From positions 1 to 36,386 of the forward strand of contig PWEU01000418.1 in the NCBI GenBank assembly GCA_003554005.1: DNA of 36,386 nt, in the 5' to 3' direction. A program made the position numbers and the translations under genes. The notes under the pieces were generated by a model that saw only the letters and a list, made by a program, of their open reading frames with translations, ran no database searches and was not told the origin of the DNA. This DNA is from Nitriliruptoraceae bacterium. Lineage in GTDB: Bacteria > Actinomycetota > Nitriliruptoria > Nitriliruptorales > Nitriliruptoraceae. Below, one piece after another: positions 7,387 to 16,003 of this stretch (position 1 is its first letter; every line of letters starts with the position of its first letter).

Positions 7387-7989
7387 GTGCAGGTCGTGAT
7401 CCCACCTTGGCCGGAGCCGATGAGCCCCCCTCCCCCCGACGAGCCCCTCCCTGCGGACGCCACGGCGACGCCGCCGGACGAGACGGCCCTCGACGCGCCC
7501 GATGCGGCCCTCGCCGCCGCAGCGGTCGAGGACGACGCCGCCGTCCACGACCTCGACGGCCTCCTCGCGGCCACCGGCGCGACCCGGGCGCTGCTGGAGG
7601 CCGTGGAACGCACGGGCCTCCTCGCGCCCCAACAGCACCCCGAGGACGGGAGCCCGCGCTACTCGGCGTCGGACGTCGCAGCGGTGCGGGCCGGGATGAC
7701 GCTGCTGGACGCGGGCCTGCCCCTCGGTGAGCTGCTCGACCTGGCCCGTCGGACCGACGCCGCGATCCAGCAGATCGCCGACCACGCCGTGGAGGCCTTC
7801 CTGCGCTTCGTGCGCGATCCGGTGCGCGGGACCGCGACCTCCGACGAGGAGGCGGCCGACCGTCTGATCACCGCCTACGACCGGATGCTGCCGGCGACCG
7901 AGCAGCTCGTGGCCCACCACCTGCGCCGCCGCCTGCTCACCCGTGCCGCCGAGCGGATCGCCGCCGAACTCGGCGGCGAGCACCCGTGA
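7387..7989 (+). CDS. MerR-like helix-turn-helix regulator
   Basis: This protein of up to 200 residues has a MerR-like winged-helix region at about 56-115: LDGLLAATGATRALLEAVERTGLL resembles the MerR HTH, followed by a wing with PRYSASDV and the recognition-helix-like VRAGMTLLDAGLPLGELL. A helical C-terminal part (about 120-195) lacks the Cys cluster of metal-sensing MerR proteins, so any signal would be something else. The first 50 residues are Pro/Ala/Asp-rich and probably disordered. The start is uncertain: GTG at 7387 or ATG at 7420, neither with a strong ribosome site. The stop overlaps the menF GTG (GTGA), so it is translationally coupled to isochorismate synthase. Family confidence is moderate. 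Confidence 0.75.
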   Translation: MQVVIPPWPEPMSPPPPDEPLPADATATPPDETALDAPDAALAAAAVEDDAAVHDLDGLLAATGATRALLEAVERTGLLAPQQHPEDGSPRYSASDVAAVRAGMTLLDAGLPLGELLDLARRTDAAIQQIADHAVEAFLRFVRDPVRGTATSDEEAADRLITAYDRMLPATEQLVAHHLRRRLLTRAAERIAAELGGEHP

Positions 7990-9227
7990 GCCTGCACGTC
8001 AGCTCGGTCGCCATCGAGGACGACCGCCCCCTGCTGGACCTGCTCCCCCACGTCCCGGATGCCCTGGCCTGGGTCCGTGACGGTGAGGGATTGGTCGCCT
8101 GGGGCGTGGCGGCGCGCATCGAGGCGGGGCGGGGTCCCGACCGCTTCCGGCGGGCGGGGCAGGCCCTGGGCTGGCTCGCCGACGACAGCGCGGTGGAGGA
8201 CGAGGTCGGCCTTCCCGGTTCGGGCCTGATCGGGATCGGGTCCTTCACCTTCGACGCCGACGCCGACGGCTCCGTGCTGGTGGTCCCGCGCGTGGTGATC
8301 GGTCGACGGGGTGGCACCACCTGGCGCACGGACCTGACCCCGCCGAGCGCCACGCCGGCACCACCGGTCGCCTCCTCCCCGCCCGTCACGACACCCACCC
8401 GACCGCGCTACGCCGGCTCGTCGCTGCCGGACGTGCACTGGCTGGAGGCCGTCGCACGCGCCATCGCGCGGATCGACGCCGGGGAAGCCGACAAGGTCGT
8501 GCTGGCCCGCGACCACGCCGTGTGGTCCCACGAGCCCTTCGATGCGATCGACCTGGCCCGGCGGCTGACGGGGCGCTTCCCGAGCTGCCACACCTTCGTG
8601 GTGGAGGGGCTGGTCGGGGCGACCCCCGAGCTGCTGCTGTCGCGGTCGGGCCGGTCGGTGACCTCCCGGGTCCTGGCCGGTACCACGGCCCGCAGCGCCG
8701 ACGAGGGGGAGGACGCGGCGCTGGGGGCCGCGCTGCTCGCCTCGGAGAAGGACCTGGTCGAGCACCGCTTCGCTGCCGACTCCGTCCGCGAGGTCCTCGC
8801 CCCCCAGTGCGCTGATCTCGCCGGGGAAGTAGGCCCACGGCTGCTGCGCCTGGACAACGTCCAGCACCTGGCGACCACCTTCCGCGGCCACCTCGACGAC
8901 CCTGACACCTCGGCGCTGGAGCTGGTGGGTGCGCTGCATCCGACCGCCGCGGTGGGAGGGACGCCGAGGCAGGCGGCGCTGGAGATGATCCGGGAGCTGG
9001 AGGGCATGTCCCGGGGGCGCTACGCCGCTCCGGTCGGGTGGACCGACGCCGCCGGGGACGGGGAGTGGGGCATCGCACTCAGGTGCGCGGAGCTGGCGGG
9101 AGCGCGGGCCCGGTTGTTCGCCGGGGTCGGGGTCGTCGCCGCGTCCCTGCCGGAGGCGGAGCTGGAGGAGACCCGGCTGAAGCTGCTGGCGATGCAGGCG
9201 GCCTTCGGCGCCGACCCGGTGCGCTGA
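7986..9227 (+). CDS. menF: Isochorismate synthase (MenF)
   Basis: This 413-residue chorismate-utilising enzyme converts chorismate to isochorismate, the first committed menaquinone step. Family features include KVVLARDHAVW in the middle, the substrate-site stretch LVGATPELLLSR, TSRVLAGTTARS, the SEKDLVEHRFAADSV helix, and the Mg-binding C-terminal part (LHPTAAVGGTPR, ELEGMSRGRYAAPVGW, GEWGIALRCAEL). GTG at 7986 overlaps the merR-like stop by 4 bp. It converges on menD, with only 9 bp between stop codons. A salicylate or siderophore role is unlikely given the surrounding men genes. Confidence 0.94.
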   Translation: MSLHVSSVAIEDDRPLLDLLPHVPDALAWVRDGEGLVAWGVAARIEAGRGPDRFRRAGQALGWLADDSAVEDEVGLPGSGLIGIGSFTFDADADGSVLVVPRVVIGRRGGTTWRTDLTPPSATPAPPVASSPPVTTPTRPRYAGSSLPDVHWLEAVARAIARIDAGEADKVVLARDHAVWSHEPFDAIDLARRLTGRFPSCHTFVVEGLVGATPELLLSRSGRSVTSRVLAGTTARSADEGEDAALGAALLASEKDLVEHRFAADSVREVLAPQCADLAGEVGPRLLRLDNVQHLATTFRGHLDDPDTSALELVGALHPTAAVGGTPRQAALEMIRELEGMSRGRYAAPVGWTDAAGDGEWGIALRCAELAGARARLFAGVGVVAASLPEAELEETRLKLLAMQAAFGADPVR

Positions 9228-9236
9228 CCGCGCCGG

Positions 9237-11012
9237 TCAGACCTCCTCGACCGCCGCGTGGACCGCCGCCGTGAGCTCGCGGTGCAGCTGCCGGTTCGCG
9301 GCCCGATCGGTGCGGACGTGCACCAGCTGGACGCCGCCGGTGGCGATCGCGGTCGTCACCGCGGAGATGAGCTGGCTGGCAGCGGCCACCTCGGTGTAGC
9401 CGAGCCGGTGGAACCGGGCGAGGTCGGCGACCTCGCGGCCGTGGGGGGTGCCGAAGACGCGCTCGAAGGAGCCGGGGAAGGCGGCCTGGGGCAGGAAGGA
9501 GAAGATCCCGCCGCCGTCGTTGTCGACGACGACGAAGGTCGCATCGACCTGCTCGGCGTCGGGCGCGAGCAGGAAGCCGTTGGCGTCGTGCAGCAGCGAC
9601 AGGTCGCCGGTGAGCGCGACCACCGGTGCGGTGGCCGACACCAGCGCGACCCCGAGCACGGTGGACACGAACCCGTCGATGCCCGATGCGCCCCGGTTGG
9701 CCAGCAACGTGAGGTCGGGGCGGGGGCCGGCGAACCGGTCCACGTCCCGGATCGGCATGGAGGACGCCACCACCAGGGTCGTCCCCGACGGCACGCCCGC
9801 CACCACGTCCCGGGCCGTCCGTGGCTCCGAGGGCGCGTCGTGGCCGTCGAGCACGGTGGCGACGGCCGACTTGGCCGCGGCGTCCAACGCGCGCCACCGG
9901 TCCCCCCACGCCGAGGTGGTGGGGAGCCCCAGCGCCACCGACAGCGCCGCGCAGGTCGCGGGGACGTCGGCGACCAGCCGCTCGCCGACCGTGCGCTCGG
10001 GGTCGTCCCAGGCCCCTTCGGCCCCCAGTAGCAGCTGCGGCACCTGAGTCGTGAGCACCCCCGCCAGCTCCCGTGACAGCCCGGTCCGGCCGATGCGCAG
10101 CACCAGATCGGGGGGCCCCCACCGGGCCACCTCGGCGTGGGACAGCAGCAGCGGTGCGTGCGTGAGCACGGTCGTCGGGTCGGTCCGAACCCCCGAGGAG
10201 GGCTCGGCGATCACCGGCCACCCGGTCGCTCGAGCGAGATCGTGGATCGCGCCCGCCGCCGCCGCGACCCCACTGCCCGGCGTGGTCGCGCCGACGACCA
10301 CCAGACCGCGCTCGGTGGCCAGCAGCCGGCCGGCCAGCCCCCTGAGCTCCTCGTCCTCCATCCGCCGGGGCGCCATCGTCGTCCGCGTCCACGGCGCCTG
10401 GCCCGGTCGGCCCTCCAGCCCGGAGGTGAAGGGCGCGGCGGGGGCGCGACCATCGTCGCCGAGCGGCACCGTCGGCTCGCGGAAGGGCAGGTTGACCTGG
10501 ACCGGGCCGGGCGGCGCGAGCCCGTCACCGACCGCGGCCGCCACGGCCCGACCGGTCGAGCTGCGCCACAGCGCGTTGGCTGACCGGCGGTCCTCGGCCA
10601 CGCCGAGGTCCACCTGCCACCTCGTCGACCGGCCGAAGATGGCGACCTGGTCGATGGCCTGGTTGGCACCGGTGTGGCGCAGCTCGGGCGGCCGGTCGGC
10701 GGTCAACAGCAGCAGTGGCACCTGGCCCTGATCGGCCTCGATCACCGCCGGGTGCAGGTTGGCGACCGCCGAACCGCTGGTGACCACCACCGGGGCCGGA
10801 CGGCCCGTCGCACGGGCGAGCCCCAGCGCGAGGAAGCCGGCCGACCGCTCGTCGATCTCCACGTGGAGCCGGATCCGGGGGTCGTCGTGGAGGGCCATCG
10901 CGAGCGCCGTCGACCGCGATCCCGGGGCCAGCACCGCGTCGCTGACCCCGCCGCGGGCCAGCTCGTCGACCAGCACCACCGCGAGGGCCTGGGAGGGGTT
11001 GGCGGCGTCCAC
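9237..11012 (-). CDS. menD: SEPHCHC synthase (MenD)
   Basis: This thiamine-diphosphate enzyme joins isochorismate and 2-oxoglutarate to give SEPHCHC. The 591-residue length is typical. Visible are the N-terminal APGSRST loop (29-35), the catalytic Glu in EIDERSAGF (E55), SGSAVANLHPAVIEA, and the C-terminal ThDP/Mg motif beginning GDLSLLHDANGF and ending with the conserved VVVDNDGGGIFSFLP. The start is a GTG 3 bp after the menC stop, so it is the last gene of menB-A-C-D. Confidence 0.96.
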   Translation of the reverse strand: MDAANPSQALAVVLVDELARGGVSDAVLAPGSRSTALAMALHDDPRIRLHVEIDERSAGFLALGLARATGRPAPVVVTSGSAVANLHPAVIEADQGQVPLLLLTADRPPELRHTGANQAIDQVAIFGRSTRWQVDLGVAEDRRSANALWRSSTGRAVAAAVGDGLAPPGPVQVNLPFREPTVPLGDDGRAPAAPFTSGLEGRPGQAPWTRTTMAPRRMEDEELRGLAGRLLATERGLVVVGATTPGSGVAAAAGAIHDLARATGWPVIAEPSSGVRTDPTTVLTHAPLLLSHAEVARWGPPDLVLRIGRTGLSRELAGVLTTQVPQLLLGAEGAWDDPERTVGERLVADVPATCAALSVALGLPTTSAWGDRWRALDAAAKSAVATVLDGHDAPSEPRTARDVVAGVPSGTTLVVASSMPIRDVDRFAGPRPDLTLLANRGASGIDGFVSTVLGVALVSATAPVVALTGDLSLLHDANGFLLAPDAEQVDATFVVVDNDGGGIFSFLPQAAFPGSFERVFGTPHGREVADLARFHRLGYTEVAAASQLISAVTTAIATGGVQLVHVRTDRAANRQLHRELTAAVHAAVEEV

Positions 11013-11015
11013 GGC

Positions 11016-11987
11016 TCAGCTCCGCTCGTCGAGGTGGGCGGCGGCCAGCGCGAGGCGCTCCAGCAGTTCGCCGGCGAGGTCGGGCTCCGGGCTGTGCTGG
11101 TCGAGCAGCGCGACGTCGGGCGCCACCCGGCGCACCTCGAGCTGGCCGTGATCGGGGGTGAGTGGCCGGTCGGTGAGGTCGCTGGACAGCAGCGTCGCGG
11201 TCCCGAGCCCGCAGGCGTAGGGCAGGTCCGGCAGGGCGGCGGCCAGCGCGACCCCGGCCGCGAGCCCCACCGAGGTCTCCAGCGCCGAGGACACCACCGC
11301 GGGCAGCCCGGCCTCGGCGATGACCTCGAGGGCACGGCTGACCCCTCCGAGCGGCTGGACCTTGACGACGATCAGGTCGACGGCGTCCAGCCCGGCGATC
11401 GCCAGGGGGTCCTCGGCGGTCCGCACGGACTCGTCGGCCGCCAGTGGCACCGCCACCCGCCGGCGGAGCTGGCGCAGCTCCTCGAGGCTGCGGCAGGGCT
11501 GCTCGACGTACTCGAGCCCGGCCGCGGCCCGATCGAGCCGCGCGATCGCCAGCACGGCGGTCTCCACGTCCCAGGCACCGTTGGCATCGACCCGGATCGC
11601 CCCCTCGGGCCCGAGCGCCGAGCGGACGGCGGCCACGCGCTCCACGTCCAGCGCCAGCTCCTGGCCCGTCTCGGCGACCTTGACCTTGGCCGTCGTACAG
11701 CCACTGGCGGCGACCAGCTCGTGGGCGGTCACGGGATCGACGGCGGGCACGGTGGTGTTCACGGGGACGGTGGCCCGCAGGGCCGGGGGGAAGGGCGTGG
11801 TCGCCGCCGTCACCGCCGCGGCCAGCCAGCGCGAGGCGTAGGCGGGCCCGTACTCGGGGAAGGGGGAGAACTCCCCCCACCCGGCCGGGCCGCGCAGCAG
11901 CACCCCCGTGCGCTCGGTCACCCCGCGGAAACGACGACGCATCGGGACCCGGAAGGGGCGCAGCAGGTCCACACCATCGGCGTTCAC
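11016..11987 (-). CDS. menC: o-Succinylbenzoate synthase (MenC)
   Basis: This enolase-superfamily enzyme dehydrates SHCHC to o-succinylbenzoate. From the GTG at 11987 it is 323 residues. The superfamily residues are visible: KxK with acid/base K103 (TAKVKV), metal ligands D134 (RVDANGAWD), E162 (VEQPC) and D185 (AADES), and second Lys K209 (IVVKVQPLGG). The start is chosen because GTGA couples it to the menA stop; a longer in-frame reading upstream runs through menA. It is followed 3 bp later by menD. Confidence 0.95.
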   Translation of the reverse strand: MNADGVDLLRPFRVPMRRRFRGVTERTGVLLRGPAGWGEFSPFPEYGPAYASRWLAAAVTAATTPFPPALRATVPVNTTVPAVDPVTAHELVAASGCTTAKVKVAETGQELALDVERVAAVRSALGPEGAIRVDANGAWDVETAVLAIARLDRAAAGLEYVEQPCRSLEELRQLRRRVAVPLAADESVRTAEDPLAIAGLDAVDLIVVKVQPLGGVSRALEVIAEAGLPAVVSSALETSVGLAAGVALAAALPDLPYACGLGTATLLSSDLTDRPLTPDHGQLEVRRVAPDVALLDQHSPEPDLAGELLERLALAAAHLDERS

Positions 11988-12883
11988 ACCGCACCGCCCT
12001 CGATCGCGATCCGGTTCATCAGCAGGGCGATGGTCAGGAACCCGGCGAACAGCAGCTGGGTCTGGGAGGTGGCGGCGAGCGCCGGGATCAGCGCCCTCGC
12101 GGTGACGGCGTCCCGGACGATGGCCAGCGCCCGGCGGGCCGACCACAGGCTCAGCAGGGGCACGAGGAACCACAGGTTGGCGGCGTACAACCCGATCGGG
12201 GCGAGGCTCAGGTACGCCCCGGCGATCAGCATCCCGAACAGGACCCGGGTCTGCCGGTCGCCCAGCTTCACGGCGAGGGTCGCCTTGCCGACCTGCTGGT
12301 CGGTGGGGATGTCACGCAGGTTGTTGACCACCAGCAGGGCCACGGCGAACAACCCCATCGGGACCGAGACCAGGACCGGCAGCAGGGGCAACCGGCCGTC
12401 CTGCACGTACGCCGAGCCGGCGGTGGCCACCAGCCCGAAGAAGACGAACACCATCACCTCGCCGAGCCCGTAGGAGGCGTAGGGCCTGGGTCCACCGCTG
12501 TAGCCGAGCGTCGCCAGGATCGCGACGGCACCGACCAGCAGCAGCTCCCACCCGACCAGCATCGCCAGCGTGAGCCCGGCGAGCGCCGCCACCAGCAGGG
12601 CGAGGACGATCGCCGCTGTCATCGCCGACGGCGTGATCAGCCCGCTGGCCCCCGCCCGGCGGGGCCCGGCGCGCTCCTCGGTGTCGACCCCCCTGACCCC
12701 GTCGAAGTAGTCGTTGGCGTAGTTCACCGCGACCTGCAGCGACAGGGCGACGACCAGCGCGAGGCCGGCCAGTCCGACGTCCAGCGCCGGCGTCGGTGAC
12801 GCCGCCGCGAAGGTCCCGACCACGACGGGGGCGACCGCCGCCGGCAGGGTGCGGGGTCGGGCGGCCTCGAGGTAGGGATGCAT
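11984..12883 (-). CDS. menA: 1,4-Dihydroxy-2-naphthoate polyprenyltransferase (MenA)
   Basis: This 299-residue polytopic membrane prenyltransferase (UbiA superfamily) attaches the isoprenoid chain to dihydroxynaphthoate, releasing CO2. The Asp-rich Mg-diphosphate site appears as NYANDYFDGVRGVD, and the second site includes NNLRDIPTDQQVGKATLAVKLG. About eight or nine hydrophobic helices follow. The ATG at 12883 overlaps the menB stop (TGATG), and its stop overlaps the menC start (GTGA). It is the step that makes the men products membrane-bound. Confidence 0.96.
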   Translation of the reverse strand: MHPYLEAARPRTLPAAVAPVVVGTFAAASPTPALDVGLAGLALVVALSLQVAVNYANDYFDGVRGVDTEERAGPRRAGASGLITPSAMTAAIVLALLVAALAGLTLAMLVGWELLLVGAVAILATLGYSGGPRPYASYGLGEVMVFVFFGLVATAGSAYVQDGRLPLLPVLVSVPMGLFAVALLVVNNLRDIPTDQQVGKATLAVKLGDRQTRVLFGMLIAGAYLSLAPIGLYAANLWFLVPLLSLWSARRALAIVRDAVTARALIPALAATSQTQLLFAGFLTIALLMNRIAIEGGAV

Positions 12884-13821
12884 CAGTAGTGGTACGGGAA
12901 CGGCGACCAGTCGGGATCGCGCTTCTCGAGGAAGCTGTCCCGCCCCTCCGCCGCCTCGTCGGTCATGTAGGCCAGCCGGGGGGCCTCCCCCGCGAACACC
13001 TGCTGGCCGACCAGCCCGTCGTCGGTGGCGTTCAGCGCGAACTTCAGCATCCTCAGCGCCGTCGGGGACTTGGCGGTGATCCGTGCCGCCCACGCCAGCG
13101 CGGTCGCCTCGAGCTCGGCGTGGTCGACGACCGCGTTGACCATGCCCATGCGGTGAGCGTCCTCGGCGGTGTAGACGTCGCCGAGGAGGAAGATCTCGCG
13201 GGCGAACTTCTGCCCCACCTGCTTGGCCAGGTAGGCCGAGCCGAAGCCGCCGTCGAAGGAGGCGACGTCGAGGTCGGTCTGCTTGAAGCGCGCGTGCTGA
13301 CGGCTGGCGATGGTCAGGTCGCAGACCACGTGCAGCGAGTGCCCGCCCCCCGCCGCCCACCCCGGGACCACGCAGATCACGGCCTTGGGCATCATGCGGA
13401 TCAGGCGTTGGCCCTCGAGGATGTGCAGGCGTCCCGACCGGGCGGGGTCGATCCCGGCCGCGGTCTCCTCACCGGGGGCGCCGGTGTAGCGATAACCGTC
13501 CCGGCCGCGGATGCGCTGGTCGCCGCCGGAGCAGAACGCCCAGCCGCCATCGCGGGGCGAGGGACCGTTGCCGGTCAGCAGGACGCATCCGACGTCCGAG
13601 CTCGTGCGGGCGTGCTCGAGGACCCGCAGCAGCTCGTCGACGGTGTGGGGCCGGAAGGCGTTGCGGATCTCCGGCCGGTCGAAGGCGACCCGGACCACGG
13701 GCAGGTCCGCACCCGAGGCGGGGTCGACGGCCCGGTGGTAGGTCAGGTCGGTCAGCTCGGTCAGGTCGGCGACCTCTCCCACCTCCCGCCAGCGGTCGGG
13801 GTCGAACAGCTCGGAGACCAC
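12883..13821 (-). CDS. menB: 1,4-Dihydroxy-2-naphthoyl-CoA synthase (MenB)
   Basis: This crotonase-fold enzyme closes the ring of o-succinylbenzoyl-CoA. It is 312 residues, close to mycobacterial MenB. Visible are the oxyanion-hole stretch FCSGGDQRIRGRDGY, VPGWAAGGGHSLHVVCDLTIAS, the active-site SFDGGFGSAYLAKQVGQ, and the typical ending WSPFPYHY. The GTG at 13821 has GGGAG with 6 bp spacing. It is the first gene of the menB-A-C-D operon and diverges from menE across 77 bp, which must hold both promoters. Confidence 0.96.
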   Translation of the reverse strand: MVSELFDPDRWREVGEVADLTELTDLTYHRAVDPASGADLPVVRVAFDRPEIRNAFRPHTVDELLRVLEHARTSSDVGCVLLTGNGPSPRDGGWAFCSGGDQRIRGRDGYRYTGAPGEETAAGIDPARSGRLHILEGQRLIRMMPKAVICVVPGWAAGGGHSLHVVCDLTIASRQHARFKQTDLDVASFDGGFGSAYLAKQVGQKFAREIFLLGDVYTAEDAHRMGMVNAVVDHAELEATALAWAARITAKSPTALRMLKFALNATDDGLVGQQVFAGEAPRLAYMTDEAAEGRDSFLEKRDPDWSPFPYHY

Positions 13822-13898
13822 GGTGCGCTCCCGGTCGGGGGGTGGGCAGCGTCGTACGCTACCGCAGGGCATCCCACCACCCTCAGGAGCCGATCGCC

Positions 13899-15092
13899 GT
13901 GGCCGAGCTGTACGCGCTGCAGGTCGACCGGGCGACGACCGGTGACCTGCTGGCATGGTGTTGGGCGCGGGGCGCCGCGGCGCTGGTCCTACCCGAGCCC
14001 GCCCCCCAGACGGCCGTCCGCCAGCTCCTGGAGCGGCTGGCCCCCGCGGCCCTGGTGGAGGTCGGCGAGGACGGCCGCCCGTCGGTGAGGCGCCTGGCCG
14101 ACCCCGCCCCGGTGGCCGATGAGGTGGCACTGGTGGTCACGAGCTCGGGGAGCACCGGGGTGCCGAAAGGGGTCGAGCTGACCCATGCCGCGCTGCAAGC
14201 CTCGGTGAGCGCCAGCCTGGAGCGGCTGCGGGCACGGGCGGGGGAGCGCTGGGGTCTCGCCCTGCCCACCCACCACGTCGCGGGCATCAGCGTGCACCTG
14301 CGCGCCGCGGCGCTCGGAACGCGGGCGGTCATCGCCGCCGACACCCCGGCCGTCGGCGACCTCGACGTCGAGCACGTGGCACTGGTGCCGAGCCAGCTCG
14401 ACCGCCTCCTGGACCTCGGCGCCCCCGTGGAGCGCTTCGCCACGATCCTGCTCGGCGGAGCACCGGCGCCGGCGGCCCTGCTGGCCCGGGCCGCGGCGGT
14501 CGGCGCCCGGGTGGTGCGCTCCTACGGCATGACCGAGACGGTGGGAGGCTGCGTCTACGACGGCGTGCCCCTGCGGGACGTCGAGGTGGCGGTCAGCGAC
14601 GCCGAGGGGGTGATCGAGCTGCGCGGCCCGGTGCTGCTGCACGGCTACCGGGATCGGGACGAGCAGGGGCAGCTGCGCTCGGTCCGCCCCCTGGACGAGC
14701 ACGGGTGGTTCCGGACCAGCGACCGTGGCCAGCTCGTGGGCGGGCGGCTGGAGGTGACCGGGCGCGCCGACGAGGTCCTGGTCTCGGGCGGCGAGAACGT
14801 GCCCCTCGCAGCGGTGCGCGAGGGGCTGCTCGCCCATCCCGCGGTGGCCGACGCCGCGGTCGTCCCGGTCGCCGACGAGCGCTGGGGCCAGGTCCCCGCC
14901 GCCGTGGTGGTGCCGATTGACCCGGGGGTGCCACCGACCCTCCACGACCTGCGGGAGCACGTCCGTCGGGGGGCCCCCGCGGCCTACGCGCCCGCGTCCC
15001 TGGTGGTCGTGGAGCGCCTCCCCCGTGATGCCATGGGGAAGCCATCGCGGGAACTTCTCATGCAGCTGGTCCGCGACGCGCAGGACCGGTGA
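13899..15092 (+). CDS. menE: o-Succinylbenzoate-CoA ligase (MenE)
   Basis: This ANL-superfamily adenylate-forming enzyme activates o-succinylbenzoate to its CoA thioester, the substrate of MenB. It is 397 residues from the GTG at 13899, which has AGGAG with 9 bp spacing. Motifs are the P-loop TSSGSTGVPKGVELTH, the aromatic/Thr motif YGMTET, the hinge GRADEVLVSGGENV, and the C-terminal catalytic-Lys region DAMGKPSRELL. It is shorter at the N-terminus than general acyl-CoA ligases, as actinobacterial MenE proteins are. A candidate -10 (TACGCT, 13855-13860) lies upstream. It converges on the anti-sigma gene with 71 bp between. Confidence 0.94.
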   Translation: MAELYALQVDRATTGDLLAWCWARGAAALVLPEPAPQTAVRQLLERLAPAALVEVGEDGRPSVRRLADPAPVADEVALVVTSSGSTGVPKGVELTHAALQASVSASLERLRARAGERWGLALPTHHVAGISVHLRAAALGTRAVIAADTPAVGDLDVEHVALVPSQLDRLLDLGAPVERFATILLGGAPAPAALLARAAAVGARVVRSYGMTETVGGCVYDGVPLRDVEVAVSDAEGVIELRGPVLLHGYRDRDEQGQLRSVRPLDEHGWFRTSDRGQLVGGRLEVTGRADEVLVSGGENVPLAAVREGLLAHPAVADAAVVPVADERWGQVPAAVVVPIDPGVPPTLHDLREHVRRGAPAAYAPASLVVVERLPRDAMGKPSRELLMQLVRDAQDR

Positions 15093-15163
15093 CCGCCGCG
15101 GCCGGACCGCCCACCACCCTCCTGCACCGACCGCCCCCAGCCGATGGAGGCCGGGCCGCCGGT

Positions 15164-16003
15164 TCAGCCGAGCTGCAGGACCATCATCGGCTCGTCACTC
15201 GGGGCCGGCGAGCCGCCCTCGGGCTCGATCGTGATCCCGACCGCCGTGGCCCGCGCCATGTCGCCGGTCATCACCCGGGTGGCGCGGCCACGCTCGTCGG
15301 GGTCGAACAGCCCCGCCGGCACGGCACCGTCGGGGGTGATCAACCACAACTCGTAGGTGTGCTCGTGGGGAGCCGGTTCCCAGCCCTCGGCGATGAACAC
15401 GGCCTCACCCCGCGTCGGGGAGGCCACGACCCGTCCGAGCACGTCATCGTGGGTGACCGACACGGTGATCGCATCGGGTGCCGCCAGGACGTCGGTCAGC
15501 GCCGAGGTGGTCACCAGCGTCGCCTCCGACGCCTGCTGCTCGAGCTCGGCCAGGCGTGCGCTGACGCTGGCGAGGTCCGCGTTCGCCTGCTCGGCGGCCC
15601 CGGCCGCAACCTCGAGCCCGGCGACCTGCTCCTGCAGCGAGGTGACGACCACGACCAGCCCTCCGACGGCGAGCAGCAGCATCGCTGCTGCCACCCCCAG
15701 GGTGGCCGCGACCCACCGCGGCGCGGTGCGCCGGGCGGCCAGCTCGTCCGGGACCACGATCGGCGCCGGCCGTTCCTGTCGGACCCCATCGATCTCCGCC
15801 AGCACCCGGCCGCGCAACGACGGCGGTGGCGCCGCCACGGAGGTCGCACCGAGCCGCGCAGCGGTCGCCTGGAGCTCGCGGACCTCCTGCTCGCAGGCGT
15901 CGCAGACGGCGAGGTGGTCCTCGAACCGCTCCTGCTCATCCTCTGGCAGGGCATCGACGGCGAAGGCGCCGGTCAGGGTGTGAAGGTCGGGGCGCTCGGT
16001 CAT
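15164..16003 (-). CDS. rskA: Zinc-binding anti-sigma factor, RskA family
   Basis: This 279-residue single-pass membrane anti-sigma factor is predicted to hold the adjacent ECF sigma factor inactive. The N-terminal cytoplasmic domain has the ZAS motif H30-x3-C34-x2-C37 (HLAVCDACE). One membrane helix lies at about residues 97-118 (LGVAAAMLLLAVGGLVVVV), then a short coiled coil (LQEQVAGLEVAAGAAEQAN) and an extracytoplasmic RskA-type domain (about 165-279). In Mycobacterium RskA is released by regulated proteolysis. The ATG overlaps the sigma gene stop by 4 bp (ATGA), the usual coupling for such pairs. The inducing signal is unknown. Confidence 0.9.
   Translation of the reverse strand: MTERPDLHTLTGAFAVDALPEDEQERFEDHLAVCDACEQEVRELQATAARLGATSVAAPPPSLRGRVLAEIDGVRQERPAPIVVPDELAARRTAPRWVAATLGVAAAMLLLAVGGLVVVVTSLQEQVAGLEVAAGAAEQANADLASVSARLAELEQQASEATLVTTSALTDVLAAPDAITVSVTHDDVLGRVVASPTRGEAVFIAEGWEPAPHEHTYELWLITPDGAVPAGLFDPDERGRATRVMTGDMARATAVGITIEPEGGSPAPSDEPMMVLQLG

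Noticed and set aside
10674..12473. A 599-codon plus-strand open frame opposite menD, menC and menA
   Set aside because: It lies antisense to three well-identified genes and has shadow composition (Gly/Arg/His/Gln-rich) with no motif.
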